Shown here in pieces: positions 54,094 through 63,196 of a DNA stretch of 64,000 bases. The DNA is taken from the NCBI RefSeq assembly GCF_014860165.1, contig NZ_JACZKG010000012.1, forward strand, positions 62,001 through 126,000. The letters are read 5' to 3'. The notes under the pieces were generated by a model. It saw nothing but the letters and a program-made list of their open reading frames with translations, was not told the DNA's origin and made no database searches. Numbering within the stretch: the first letter of the stretch is position 1; each line of letters begins with the position of its first letter. The stretch comes from Devosia sp. GTDB lineage: Bacteria > Pseudomonadota > Alphaproteobacteria > Rhizobiales > Devosiaceae. The translations under genes were made by a program, and so were the position numbers.

Positions 54094-56779
54094 CGCGGAT
54101 TTTCTTCAACTCGTAGAGCACTTCGATCGCCTGCTTGGGGGTCATCTCGTCGGGTCGGACGGCGTCGAGCGCAATATGTACGGGGTCTTTCTCAACAGGG
54201 CGTGAAGCCGGCTGATGCGCGAAAAGTGGCAGATCGTCTAGCACGCTGGCCTTCTGGCTGGAAGAGGCAGTACCGGCCGAGCGCTGCTCGAGCACGGTCA
54301 AAACCTGGCGAGCCCGCGCCAGGACCGGCTCGGGCAGCCCGGCCAGGCGCGCCACCTGGATGCCATAGGAGCGATCGGCCGCGCCTGGCCCCACCTCGTG
54401 GAGAAACACCACCTCGCCCTCCCATTCGCGCACCTTCATGGTGACATTGCTGACCCGGGTCAGCGTCTTGGCGAGGCTGGTGAGCTCGTGGAAATGGGTG
54501 GCGAACAGCGCCCGGCAGCCGGTGGTTTCATGCAAGGCCTCCACGGCCGCCCAGGCGATGGAGAGGCCGTCAAAGGTCGCCGTGCCCCGGCCAATCTCGT
54601 CGAGCACGACGAGGCTGCGCCTCGTGGCGCGGTTGAGAATGGCTGCGGTCTCGACCATTTCGACCATGAAGGTCGAGCGGCCGTGCGCGATGTCGTCGCT
54701 GGCGCCGACGCGCGAGAAGACGCGGTCGATGACCCCGATATGCGCCGACGTCGCCGGCACGAAGCTGCCCATCTGCGCCAGGATGGCAATGAGCGCGTTC
54801 TGGCGCAGGAAGGTGGATTTGCCGCCCATATTGGGACCGGTGACCAGCCAGAGCCGACCGCCGCCAATGGCGTCATCACCACTGAGATCGGCATCATTGG
54901 CTACAAAGCTCTGGCCCTCCGACATCACCATGTCCTCGACGACAGGATGGCGCCCGCCGGAAATGGCGAAGGCGAGCGAATTGTCGATCTCCGGCCTGGT
55001 ATAGCGGCGCGTCGCGGCCAGGTGGGCCAGGGCGCTGGTGACATCGAGTTCGGCCAGGGCGTCGGCGAGGTCGCGCAGCGCCTCGGTGCGACTGAGCACA
55101 TCGTAACGCAGGCTCGCAAAGACCTTGAGCTCGTTCTCCAGCGCCGCCTCATGCGCGCGGGCGATGCGGCCCTCGAGATCGGCCAGTTCCGTGGTGGTGA
55201 AGCGCATGGCATTGGCCAGCGTCTGGCGGTGGATAAAGGTCTGGCGATGCGGTTCTTCGAGGAGCCTGGTGCCGTGCGCGGCGGGGACCTCGACGAAATA
55301 GCCCAGCACGCCATTGTGCCGAATCTTGAGGGAGCGGAGGTCGGTTTCCTCGATCAGCCGCGCCTGGAGGGCGGCAACCACGGCGCGGGTTTCGCTGGCC
55401 AGCGCCCGCTCGTCATCGAGCGTCCGATCATAGCCCTTGCGCACGAAGCCGCCGTCGCGGGCGAACAGCGGCAGCTCGTCATCGAGCGCCAGAGCCAGTT
55501 CGGAGGCCAGGGGCAGCGGCGCGGCGGCGAGGGTCCGTGCCAGCCGCGCGAGAATGGCAGGGGCTTCGTCGAGACCGTCGAAATGCCGGGCCAGCGCTAC
55601 AGCCGCGCTGACCGCCTTGCCGATGGCGGCCAGATCGCGGGGACCGCCGCGATCGAGCGCCAGGCGCGTCAGGGCGCGGGCAAGGTCGGGCACGGCCTTG
55701 AGATCGCCACGGAGCCGGCCTGATAGCAGCGTGTCATTGGCCAGCAGGCTCACCGCATCGAGCCGTTCGTTGATGGCGGCAGCATCAGCCAGGGGCGCGG
55801 CGAGGCGCGCCGAGAGCAGGCGCGAGCCGGGCGCAGTGACGGTCAAATCGATCACGTGCCGCAATGAGCCGCTGGTCTGGCCGCGCTGGGTCTGGTGCAG
55901 TTCAAGGCTGGCGCGGGTGGCCTGGTCGATGGCCATGTGGCGGCTGACATTGTCGGCAACCGGGGCACGCAGCGCCACCCCGACGCCCTTCTGCGACTCG
56001 CGCACATAGGCAAAGACCGCGCCCAAGGCGGCCCGGGCGGCGCGGGACAGGGCGGTCGGGTCGAACACGCTGCCCGGCAGCGCAGCTCGCAGGCTGGCTG
56101 TGGCTGCCTCGCTGTCAAAACTCTCGGCGGGGGCGATCTGGGTGATGCCGGCCCAGGCGGGGGCAAACAGGTGCCGCTCGAGCAGGGTGGCCCGCGTCGC
56201 CTCGGTCAGCAGCAGCTCGGCCGGATCGATGCGCGCCAACTCGTCCTGCAACTGCTCGGCAGCAAGATCGGCGGTGAAGGTTTCCCCGGTCGAGACATCG
56301 GCCCAGGCCAGGGCGAAATCGGTCTCGCCATGGCGCACCATGGCCAGGGCGGCGAGGAAATTGGAGGCGCGGGCATCGAGGTGGTCATCCTCGGTCAGCG
56401 TGCCTGAGGTGATGAGACGGACCACTTCGCGCCTGACCACCGATTTGGCGCCGCGCTTCTTGGCCTCCTTGGGATCCTCTACCTGCTCGCAGATGGCGAC
56501 GCGGTGGCCCAGCCGGATCAGCTTGTTGAGGTAGTCGTTGGCGGCATGGATGGGCACGCCGCACATGCCGATATCCTGGCCCAGATGCTTGCCGCGCTTG
56601 GTCAGCACGATGCCCAGAGCCGCGCTGGCGATCTCGGCATCCTCGAAGAACAGCTCGTAGAAATCGCCCATGCGATAGAAGAGCAGGTAGCCCGGATTGA
56701 CCGCCTTGATCTCGAAATACTGCGCCATCATCGGCGTCAGTGCCGGGCTCTGCGCGGGTTCGATCGGCGTAATGTCCAT
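54074..56779 (-). CDS. mutS: DNA mismatch repair protein MutS
   Basis: A 901-residue mismatch-recognition ATPase. Domain I carries the mismatch motif GYLLFYRMGDFYELFFEDAE (GxFYE-like), the ATPase core has Walker A VTGPNMGGKSTFLRQNA, signature/Walker B VVLDEIGRGTATFDGLSIA and the TFMVEM segment. The C-terminal helix-turn-helix dimerisation region closes the protein. MDITPIEPA was chosen as start; a 20-codon longer in-frame reading crosses the upstream hairpin. It overlaps glnD by 20 bp. Confidence 0.96.
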   Translation of the reverse strand: MDITPIEPAQSPALTPMMAQYFEIKAVNPGYLLFYRMGDFYELFFEDAEIASAALGIVLTKRGKHLGQDIGMCGVPIHAANDYLNKLIRLGHRVAICEQVEDPKEAKKRGAKSVVRREVVRLITSGTLTEDDHLDARASNFLAALAMVRHGETDFALAWADVSTGETFTADLAAEQLQDELARIDPAELLLTEATRATLLERHLFAPAWAGITQIAPAESFDSEAATASLRAALPGSVFDPTALSRAARAALGAVFAYVRESQKGVGVALRAPVADNVSRHMAIDQATRASLELHQTQRGQTSGSLRHVIDLTVTAPGSRLLSARLAAPLADAAAINERLDAVSLLANDTLLSGRLRGDLKAVPDLARALTRLALDRGGPRDLAAIGKAVSAAVALARHFDGLDEAPAILARLARTLAAAPLPLASELALALDDELPLFARDGGFVRKGYDRTLDDERALASETRAVVAALQARLIEETDLRSLKIRHNGVLGYFVEVPAAHGTRLLEEPHRQTFIHRQTLANAMRFTTTELADLEGRIARAHEAALENELKVFASLRYDVLSRTEALRDLADALAELDVTSALAHLAATRRYTRPEIDNSLAFAISGGRHPVVEDMVMSEGQSFVANDADLSGDDAIGGGRLWLVTGPNMGGKSTFLRQNALIAILAQMGSFVPATSAHIGVIDRVFSRVGASDDIAHGRSTFMVEMVETAAILNRATRRSLVVLDEIGRGTATFDGLSIAWAAVEALHETTGCRALFATHFHELTSLAKTLTRVSNVTMKVREWEGEVVFLHEVGPGAADRSYGIQVARLAGLPEPVLARARQVLTVLEQRSAGTASSSQKASVLDDLPLFAHQPASRPVEKDPVHIALDAVRPDEMTPKQAIEVLYELKKIRDDARRS

Positions 56780-56782
56780 CAG

Positions 56783-56817
56783 GCTAAGGGGTCTCGGCGG
56801 GAAAGCCGAGACCTTAG
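56783..56817. repeat. Inverted repeat just upstream of mutS
   Basis: CTAAGGGGTCTCGGC-GGGAAA-GCCGAGACCTTAG has arms of about 13 bp with a two-base bulge, ending four bases before the mutS ATG. In mRNA it could fold over the ribosome-binding region. Confidence 0.5.
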
Positions 56818-56893
56818 GGGGTTCGCGCCGGAAATCCAACCTTGGAGCCGCGTTACCCCCACGTTCGCGGCAATGGCTTGGAGGCCGCGGCTA

Positions 56894-57016
56894 CCCCCTC
56901 ATCCGCCCTTCGGGCACCTTCTCCCGCAAAGGGGAGAAGGCGGACCACACGACGTCTTCAGTCGGTTACCTTCTCCCCTTGCGGGAGAAGGTGGCGCGCA
57001 GCGCCGGATGAGGGGG
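56894..57016. repeat. Rhizobial-type palindromic element, second copy
   Basis: CCCCCTCATCCG...CTTCTCCC is mirrored by CTTCTCCCC...GCGCGCAGCGCCGGATGAGGGG, about 123 bp, related to the copy at 14791-14913. It lies between mutS and the DUF2189 gene. Confidence 0.85.
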
Positions 57017-57044
57017 GGTGCTGGGATCTGGATTGCGGTCCCCC

Positions 57045-57860
57045 TCACTTCCCCCGGATCATCGACGCTGGTTCCACCACCTTGCGGTAGAGGTGCCAGG
57101 TGGCGTGGCCGAAGATGGGGATGACGACCGCCAGGCCGACAAAGAGTGGCAGCGAGCCCAGGAACAAGCCGGCGCCAACAATGATGCCCCAGACCAGCAT
57201 GGGCACCGGATTAGCCATCACCACGCGGAACGAGGTTTCGATGGCCACGAAGGCGCCGACATCGCGATCAAGCAGCAGCGGAAAGGCGACGACGGTGGTG
57301 CAGAGCGTCACCATCGCGAACAGGGCGCCCAGCATGGTGCCCGCGATCAGCAGGGTCATGCCGCCAGGTTCGCCGAATACCTGGGCGATGAGAGCGTCGA
57401 GCGTCTGGGGCGGGGAGGAGCCAAAGAGGCTCTCATAGAGCCCCTGCGCCGCCGTGAGCCACAGGGTGAACAGCGCCAGCAGCATGACGCCCAAGGCCGC
57501 AATCGAGCCAATGGCGGGGGAGCGCAGCACCTCGAAGGCATGCGACCAGGAGGTATCGAGCCCCTGTTCGCGGCGGCGGGAGATTTCGTAGAGCCCGATG
57601 GCGGCAAAGGGCCCGACCAGAGCGAAGCCGCCCACCAGCGGGTAGAGCAAGGGCCAGGTGTGATAGCCGTTCATCCATACCGTCAGCACGATGCCCACGA
57701 TGGGATAGATCAGCACCAGCATGACGTAATGGCTGGGTTTTTCCCAGAAATCGGCAGCGCCCTGGCGCAGGGCGTCGAACAGGTCCGAGATGTGGATGGT
57801 GCGGATGACCGGCAGGTCGAGCTTGGAACCGGCGCCCGCGATGACGTGGAAATTGGACAT
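57045..57860 (-). CDS. DUF2189 integral membrane protein
   Basis: A 271-residue protein with about six transmembrane helices (first near residues 45-65, then paired helices around 75-95, 120-145, 175-200, 225-250). The family signature HISDLFDALRQGAADFWEKPSHYVMLVLIYPIVG and an intracellular SRRREQGLDTSWSHAF loop are clear. DUF2189 members are often found near cytochrome c oxidase subunit-like genes, but none is adjacent here. The function is unknown. It may share transcription with nothing; the 3' end abuts the palindromic element. Confidence 0.88.
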   Translation of the reverse strand: MSNFHVIAGAGSKLDLPVIRTIHISDLFDALRQGAADFWEKPSHYVMLVLIYPIVGIVLTVWMNGYHTWPLLYPLVGGFALVGPFAAIGLYEISRRREQGLDTSWSHAFEVLRSPAIGSIAALGVMLLALFTLWLTAAQGLYESLFGSSPPQTLDALIAQVFGEPGGMTLLIAGTMLGALFAMVTLCTTVVAFPLLLDRDVGAFVAIETSFRVVMANPVPMLVWGIIVGAGLFLGSLPLFVGLAVVIPIFGHATWHLYRKVVEPASMIRGK

Positions 57861-58031
57861 GGCCTTGGGTCTCCGTTTCAGGAGGTCCCGAAATTCGAGC
57901 CAGCGCTGCCCCAGGCGTTCGGCGCGAAATTCGCAACCGCAACGCCGGTAGTTTAGCTCTAGTGCGACCGATTGTCGCTATGGATCGGAAGATTGTGAAA
58001 GGGGTGTCCAGGTGGCGCCATTGCTACCGCG

Positions 58032-58117
58032 CGTCACCCTCGGGCTTGACCCGAGGGCTCTGCACTTACCTGGTACTCGGCAAGTAAAGTCTCCTCGGGT
58101 CAAGCCCGAGGATGACG
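58032..58117. repeat. 86-bp inverted-repeat element, copy 3
   Basis: CGTCACCCTCGGGCTTGACCCGAGGG is mirrored by CTCGGGTCAAGCCCGAGGATGACG, 86 bp. It lies between the GH43 stop and the DUF2189 start; the rest of that 276-bp gap holds nothing recognisable. Confidence 0.9.
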
Positions 58118-58136
58118 ATCGCGATGTTGGACCGGC

Positions 58137-59747
58137 TCAAATCTCGTACCGATCCGTTTCATGCTTCACCGGCCGATAGGTGAAATAGTCGAAATCGGCC
58201 GGCAGGGCGGTGCCGTTGAGGTCGCTGGCGGCCACACCGACAAAGGCGCCGGTGAAGCTGCCATGGGCCTGGTGGCCGCCGCATTCGTCCGACAGGATCG
58301 AGGCATCGAGCACCGGGCCGATCGGCTGCAAAGCCTGGCCTTCGAGCGCATAGAAGAACTGCAGGCTGGGTCCGCGAATCTCCAACGCCAGCTTGACCTT
58401 GCCCTGGTTGGGAATGGTCACCGGGGCTGCCGGGAACTTCAGGTTACCATCGGGCCAGCTGACTTCCGAGCTCATCAGCAGCAGCTCGCGCTGGCCATCG
58501 GCATGGGCGGTGACGGTTAAGTAGAAGAAATTATAGCGGCTGTAATAGGCGGTGAGGCCGGCAAACTGGCGTTCGTCCGTGGGCGAGAAATCGATGACGG
58601 TTTCCGCATCGTAGGAAAAATGCGTCTGCCGGCGGGCCACCAGAGCCTGTTCGAACCAGGAGCCGATGGATTCGCGGCCCAGGAGGCGCAGCTTGCCGCT
58701 CTCGGTGGAGAAAATCCGCTCGGTCTCGGGCGTGCGCAGCCATTGGAAATCAATCGGCAAGCCCGCCTCGAACGTATAGCGCTGCGCGGCCCAGTATCTT
58801 CCTTCGTCGCGCGTGCCGGGCACCTCGACGTGGAGCGATGGTACCGGGCCGTTCTTGACATAGAGCCAATCGTCTTCGCCCCAGTACGCCTCCTGGATCG
58901 AGGTCTCGCGGCCCAGAACACAGCGGCGTTCCTGCGTGGTCGGGCGGCCGCCAAGATGGACGAGGTAGGTCTTGCCCTCAGGCGTTTCGACCAGGTCGCC
59001 ATGGCCGGCGCGCTGGATGGCGGCGAAGGGCGCGTCCTTGGAGGAGAGGATGTGCTTGTCGGGATGGGTCTCGTATTGCCCGTCAATGGTGCGCGAACGG
59101 GCGAAGGTGCAGGCATGGTCATAGGCCGTGCCGCCCTCGGCGGTCAGCAGGTAATACCAGCCATTGCGCTTATAGAGATGGGGCCCCTCGACCAGCTTGA
59201 GATCGGTGCCCTGGTAGATATTGGTGCGCGGGCCGACCAGCTTGCCGGCGACGGGGTCGAATTGCTGCAGCGCGATGCCGGCGAACAGCAGCGGGCGGCG
59301 CCGGTGGTCCCACATCATGTTGACGAACCACTTCTTTCCGTCGTCGTCATGGAACAGGCTCGGGTCGAAGCCCGACGAGTTCACATAGATCGGGTCCGAC
59401 CATGGGCCTTCGATCGTGTCGGCCCAGACGATGTAGTTATGCGCGTCCTTGAACGAGCCGTCCTTGCGCTTGACGTCGGTATAGACCAGCCAGAATTTCT
59501 CGCCGTCATGGCTGAGGCAGGGCGCCCAGACGCCGCAGCTATCAGGGTCGCCGCGCATGTCGAGCTGGCTCTTGCGGGTCAGCGGTCGCGTCACCAGCTC
59601 CCAGTTGGCGAGGTCCCTGCTGTGGTGGATCTGCACGCCGGGGAACCACTCGAAGGTGGAGGTGGCGATGTAGTAGTCGTCGCCGACGCGCAGGATGGAT
59701 GGGTCGGGATTGAAGCCGGGCAGGATGGGGTTGGTGATCTGGGGCAT
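58137..59747 (-). CDS. Glycoside hydrolase family 43 beta-xylosidase
   Basis: A 536-residue GH43 enzyme (subfamily 11-like) splitting xylo-oligosaccharides to xylose. The five-bladed propeller has the catalytic base Asp15 in GFNPDPSI, the pKa-modulating Asp in GFDPSLFHDDDG, and the acid Glu in LVEGPHLYKRNGWYY. A C-terminal beta-sandwich (about residues 330-536) is typical of this subfamily. There is no signal peptide, so it acts in the cytoplasm on imported oligomers. It is followed by no xylose transporter here, but xylA and xylB lie upstream on the same strand, with GNAT and a repeat between. Confidence 0.92.
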   Translation of the reverse strand: MPQITNPILPGFNPDPSILRVGDDYYIATSTFEWFPGVQIHHSRDLANWELVTRPLTRKSQLDMRGDPDSCGVWAPCLSHDGEKFWLVYTDVKRKDGSFKDAHNYIVWADTIEGPWSDPIYVNSSGFDPSLFHDDDGKKWFVNMMWDHRRRPLLFAGIALQQFDPVAGKLVGPRTNIYQGTDLKLVEGPHLYKRNGWYYLLTAEGGTAYDHACTFARSRTIDGQYETHPDKHILSSKDAPFAAIQRAGHGDLVETPEGKTYLVHLGGRPTTQERRCVLGRETSIQEAYWGEDDWLYVKNGPVPSLHVEVPGTRDEGRYWAAQRYTFEAGLPIDFQWLRTPETERIFSTESGKLRLLGRESIGSWFEQALVARRQTHFSYDAETVIDFSPTDERQFAGLTAYYSRYNFFYLTVTAHADGQRELLLMSSEVSWPDGNLKFPAAPVTIPNQGKVKLALEIRGPSLQFFYALEGQALQPIGPVLDASILSDECGGHQAHGSFTGAFVGVAASDLNGTALPADFDYFTYRPVKHETDRYEI

Positions 59748-59756
59748 GGCAAAATC

Positions 59757-60206
59757 CTAAGGGGTCAGCGTCATGCGGTATTGCAGGAAACCGGACTCGC
59801 TGGCCAAACGGTCATAAAGTTGCATGGCAGTGTTGTTAGTGCGGTGGGTGGTCCAATAGACCCGCGAGCAGCCCCGCGCCGTCGCGTCGGCGGCGACATG
59901 CTCGATCAGCGCGCGGCCATGGCCCTGGCCCCGGCCATCGGGGGCGACGAACAGGTCCTGCAGGTAGCAGTTGTCGGCGATGGACCAGTTGGTGCGGTGA
60001 TAGATCCAGTGCACCAGGCCCACCGAGGTCCCGTCCTGGAGCGCCAAGGCGCCCCAGGTGGGTTCTGATGGATCGAGCAGGCGCGACCACGTCGAGGCAT
60101 AGACCGCCTCGGGCAGCACGGTTTCGTAGAAGGCCAGGTAGGCCCGCCACAGGTCCGCCCATGCGGTGCGGTCACCGGCTTCGAGGGGCCTGACGGTATG
60201 TGGCAT
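59757..60206 (-). CDS. GNAT-family N-acetyltransferase
   Basis: A 149-residue acetyltransferase. The acetyl-CoA loop appears as LFVAPDGRGQGHGRALIEHV near residue 92 (the R/Q-x-x-G-x-G/A motif). The C-terminal strand YWTTHRTNNTAMQLYDRLASESGFLQYRM is typical of GNAT_acetyltr_1. The substrate is unknown. It starts nine bases before the GH43 gene on the same strand, so it is co-transcribed with xylosidase, a link without obvious biochemical meaning. The start MPHTVRPLE is chosen over a longer in-frame reading that begins in the repeat region. Confidence 0.88.
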   Translation of the reverse strand: MPHTVRPLEAGDRTAWADLWRAYLAFYETVLPEAVYASTWSRLLDPSEPTWGALALQDGTSVGLVHWIYHRTNWSIADNCYLQDLFVAPDGRGQGHGRALIEHVAADATARGCSRVYWTTHRTNNTAMQLYDRLASESGFLQYRMTLTP

Positions 60207-60239
60207 AAGCGGTTCCTGACGAAGCAGCCGCACTCGCCG

Positions 60240-60325
60240 CGTCACCCTCGGCTTGACCCGAGGGCTCTGAATTTGCGGTGCGGTCGTTCAAGTGAAGTGC
60301 CCTCGGGTCAAGCCCGAGGGTGACG
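60240..60325. repeat. 86-bp inverted-repeat element, copy 4
   Basis: CGTCACCCTCGGCTTGACCCGAGGG is mirrored by CCCTCGGGTCAAGCCCGAGGGTGACG, 86 bp, between xylA and the GNAT gene. It is oriented like the other copies with respect to its AAGTG-containing centre. Confidence 0.9.
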
Positions 60326-60336
60326 ATCCGCGAAGA

Positions 60337-61644
60337 TCACACGAAGCGGTTGATCAGGTTTTCGAGATATTCCTGCTGGCCGGACTTGGGCTGCGGGTTG
60401 ATATTCTCAGCTTCCACCCAGGCGGCAATCTCTTCGAGCGTACGTTCGCCCTTGAGCATGGCCTGGGCGCCCTTCTGCTGCCAGCCGGCATAGCGGGCGT
60501 CGACGACCTTGTCATAGGTGCCGTCCTCGATGATGGCGGCCGCTGCCTTGAGCGAGCGGGCGAGCACGTCGAGGCCGCCGATATGGCCATGCAGCAGGTC
60601 GGCCGGATCGATGGACTGGCGGCGCACCTTGGCGTCGAAGTTCCAGCCGCCGGAGCCCAGGCCGCCGGCCTTGAGGATCTGGTAGAAGGCGAGCGTGGTT
60701 TCCGGCACGTTGTTGGGGAACTGGTCGGTATCCCAGCCGGACTGCAGGTCGTTTCTGTTAGCGTCGACGGAACCCAGAATGCCCAGCGATGCGGCCAGGG
60801 CCAGTTCATGCTCGAAGGAGTGGTTGGCGAGGAAGGCGTGGCCGACCTCGATATTGCACTTCACCTTGGTTTCGAGGCCATACTTCTTGAGGAAGCCATA
60901 GACCGTGGCGACGTCGAAGTCATACTGGTGCTTGCTCGGCTCCTGCGGCTTGGGCTCGATCAGGATCTGGCCCTTGTAGCCGATCTTCTCGGCATGCTCG
61001 ACGACCAGGTGCAGGAAGCGGCCCATCTGGTCCTGTTCCTGGCCGATCTTGGTGTTGAGCAGGGTTTCGTAGCCCTCGCGGCCGCCCCACAGCACATAGT
61101 TGGCGCCGCCCAGTTCGTGGGTCAGCTCCAGCACGTTCTTCACCTGGCCGGCGGCATAGGCGAAGACTTCCGGATCCGGATTGGTTGCGGCGCCAGCCAT
61201 GTAGCGGCGGTTGGAGAACAGGTTTGCCGTGCCCCAGAGCAGCTTGGTGCGGCTGGTTTCCATCTTGCGGGCGAAGATTTCGCCGATCTCGCGCACATTG
61301 CGGTTGGATTCCTTGAGCGTCGCGCCTTCGGGGGCGATATCGGCGTCATGGAAGCAGAAGAAGGGCATGTCGAGCAGGTCGAACAGCTCGAAAGCCACGT
61401 CGGCCTTGAGCTTGGCGCCTTCCATGCCCTTGTCATACCAGGGGCGATCGAAGGTACGGCCGCCAAACGGGTCGCCGCCTTCCCAGGCGAAGGTGTGCCA
61501 ATAGGCGACGCCGGGGCGGATATGGTCTTCCATCCGCTTGCCGAGGACGATTTCGTCCTTGTTGTAGTGGCGGTAGGCCAGCGGGTTGGTGCTGTCGGCA
61601 CCCTCATACTTGACCGGCGAAATGCCCTTGAAAAAATCAGTCAC
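60337..61644 (-). CDS. xylA: Xylose isomerase
   Basis: A 435-residue class II-length xylose isomerase converting D-xylose to D-xylulose. Signature 1 is [15 protein letters not shown] near residue 228 with metal-ligand Glu, and signature 2 is [10 protein letters not shown] near residue 99. The metal/active-site [13 protein letters not shown] and [15 protein letters not shown] are intact. It overlaps xylB by four bases (ATGA), so xylB-xylA form one operon. The stop is 11 bp before a repeat. Confidence 0.96.
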   Translation of the reverse strand: MTDFFKGISPVKYEGADSTNPLAYRHYNKDEIVLGKRMEDHIRPGVAYWHTFAWEGGDPFGGRTFDRPWYDKGMEGAKLKADVAFELFDLLDMPFFCFHDADIAPEGATLKESNRNVREIGEIFARKMETSRTKLLWGTANLFSNRRYMAGAATNPDPEVFAYAAGQVKNVLELTHELGGANYVLWGGREGYETLLNTKIGQEQDQMGRFLHLVVEHAEKIGYKGQILIEPKPQEPSKHQYDFDVATVYGFLKKYGLETKVKCNIEVGHAFLANHSFEHELALAASLGILGSVDANRNDLQSGWDTDQFPNNVPETTLAFYQILKAGGLGSGGWNFDAKVRRQSIDPADLLHGHIGGLDVLARSLKAAAAIIEDGTYDKVVDARYAGWQQKGAQAMLKGERTLEEIAAWVEAENINPQPKSGQQEYLENLINRFV

Positions 61645-63104
61645 TGATGTGCCTCCTCGATGGCGGGGTAGAGCGCGCGATAACGCGCATATTGGTCGGA
61701 ATAGGCGGCCGACAGGCTTCTGTCGGGCGCGATGACGGTTCTTATTGGCGGCATGGTCATGACAGTTGCGGGGCTCGCGCCCTCGGCGGCACAGAGGCCA
61801 AGCCGGGCGGCGCCCAGCGCACCGCCGAAATCGCCGTCTTCGGGGAGGGCGATTTCCATGTCGAGATTGGTGGCGATCATTTTCAGCCAGAGGGCGGATT
61901 TGGACCCACCGCCGACGGCCAGCAGCCGGTCGATTTTGGTGCCGGCATCGGCCAGCACGCGCTGGCTGTCGCGGAAGGCGAAGGTCACGCCTTCCATCAC
62001 CGCCTGGGCCAGCTTGGCCGTGTCGGTGGAATGGCTGAGGCCGACGAAGGAACCACGCGCGCCGGCATTGTTGTGCGGGGTGCGCTCGCCCGAGAGGTAG
62101 GGCAGGAAGATTTCCTCGCCCGGCCCGGTGAACTGCGCCTCGGCGGCGCCCGACAGCTCGGCCTGCTTCTGGCCGGTGATCTTGCTCAGCCAGTTGAGCG
62201 AGTCGGTCGCCGATAGGATCACGCCCATCTGGTGCCAGGTATCGGGGATAGCATGGCAGAAGGCATGCACGGCGCCCTCGGTATTGGGGCTGAAGCGCTC
62301 GTTGGAGACGAACAGCACGCCCGACGTGCCCAGCGAGACAAAACCTTCGCCCGGACGGATGGCGCCGATGCCGCAGGCCGAGGCGGCATTGTCACCGGCA
62401 CCGCCGGCCACCACCACATTGGCATCCATGCCCCAGCGCTGCGCCAGGTCGCGCTTCAGTGACCCCGATGGCGCCGAGCCTTCGACCAGGCGCGGCATGT
62501 GGCTGCGATCGAGGCCGGTGACGGCAAGCAGTTCGTCGGACCAGTCGCGCCTGGCGACATCGAGCCAGAGCGTGCCGGCCGCATCGGACATGTCTTCCAC
62601 ATATTCGCCTGTCAGCAGCAGCCGCACATAGGCCTTGGGCAGCAGGACCTTGGCGATCTGGTCGAAGACCTGTGGCTCGTGCTTGCGCACCCAGGCGATC
62701 TTGGGCGCGGTGAAGCCGGGCATGGCGATATTGCCGGCCAGCTGCCGCAGAGTGGGGAGCGCGGCTTCCATTTCCTTGCATTCGGCGGCCGAGCGGCCGT
62801 CATTCCAGAGAATGGCCGGGCGCAGCACTTCGTCATTCTTGCCCAGCAGGGTCGCGCCATGCATGTGGCCGGACAGGCCGATGCCGCGCACGGAAGCCAG
62901 CTCGGACGGGTGGGATGCCCTCAGCTTGTCGACCGCTGCGAGCGTCGCATTCCACCAGTCGGCCGGGTTCTGCTCGGACCAGCCCGGATGCGGCCGCACG
63001 GGCTCGACGGAGGCGGCAGAGGCGTCGCCCAGGGCCCTGCCATGCTCGTCGATCAGCAGCGCCTTGACGCCCGATGTGCCGATATCAATGCCCAGATAGG
63101 TCAT
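61641..63104 (-). CDS. xylB: Xylulokinase
   Basis: A 487-residue FGGY-family kinase phosphorylating D-xylulose. The N-terminal ATPase strand [20 protein letters not shown], the substrate Asp in [12 protein letters not shown], the [30 protein letters not shown] adenosine region and the C-terminal [17 protein letters not shown] motif are all visible. The ATG at 63104 is overlapped by the stop of a 12-codon leader ORF and sits in one arm of a hairpin. xylA follows with an ATGA overlap. A LacI-type gene upstream on the same strand is the likely regulator. Confidence 0.95.
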   Translation of the reverse strand: MTYLGIDIGTSGVKALLIDEHGRALGDASAASVEPVRPHPGWSEQNPADWWNATLAAVDKLRASHPSELASVRGIGLSGHMHGATLLGKNDEVLRPAILWNDGRSAAECKEMEAALPTLRQLAGNIAMPGFTAPKIAWVRKHEPQVFDQIAKVLLPKAYVRLLLTGEYVEDMSDAAGTLWLDVARRDWSDELLAVTGLDRSHMPRLVEGSAPSGSLKRDLAQRWGMDANVVVAGGAGDNAASACGIGAIRPGEGFVSLGTSGVLFVSNERFSPNTEGAVHAFCHAIPDTWHQMGVILSATDSLNWLSKITGQKQAELSGAAEAQFTGPGEEIFLPYLSGERTPHNNAGARGSFVGLSHSTDTAKLAQAVMEGVTFAFRDSQRVLADAGTKIDRLLAVGGGSKSALWLKMIATNLDMEIALPEDGDFGGALGAARLGLCAAEGASPATVMTMPPIRTVIAPDRSLSAAYSDQYARYRALYPAIEEAHQ

Positions 63105-63139
63105 GAGGCACGTACCTCATGAACGGATAGCAACAACAT
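63101..63139 (-). CDS. 12-residue leader peptide overlapping the xylB start
   Basis: ATG at 63139 opens the frame [12 protein letters not shown], ending TGA at 63103-63101 that overlaps the xylB ATG (ATGA). GGGAGG stands eight bases upstream, a near-ideal ribosome-binding site and far better than xylB's own. Ribosomes on this ORF would open the hairpin at 63103-63120 and stop at the xylB start, an arrangement suited to translational coupling or leader control. No homologue can be named for such a short peptide. Confidence 0.6.
   Translation of the reverse strand: MLLLSVHEVRAS
63103..63120. promoter_or_regulatory. Hairpin occluding the xylB translation start
   Basis: ATGAGG-CACGTA-CCTCAT is a perfect 6-bp-arm inverted repeat. 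In xylB mRNA its first arm contains the GAGG ribosome-binding site and its second arm the AUG, so the folded form would block initiation. As DNA it could also be a LacI-type operator, but it lies inside the transcribed leader. Confidence 0.6.
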
Positions 63140-63196
63140 CTGAACGTCCTCCCAGCCCATTTTTCGGGCCCGCCGGTGTGATGATTGGCCGGTTTC

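Noticed and set aside
24116..60325. CRISPR array
   Set aside because: The repeated units are single palindromic elements tens of kilobases apart, not direct repeats with regular spacers.
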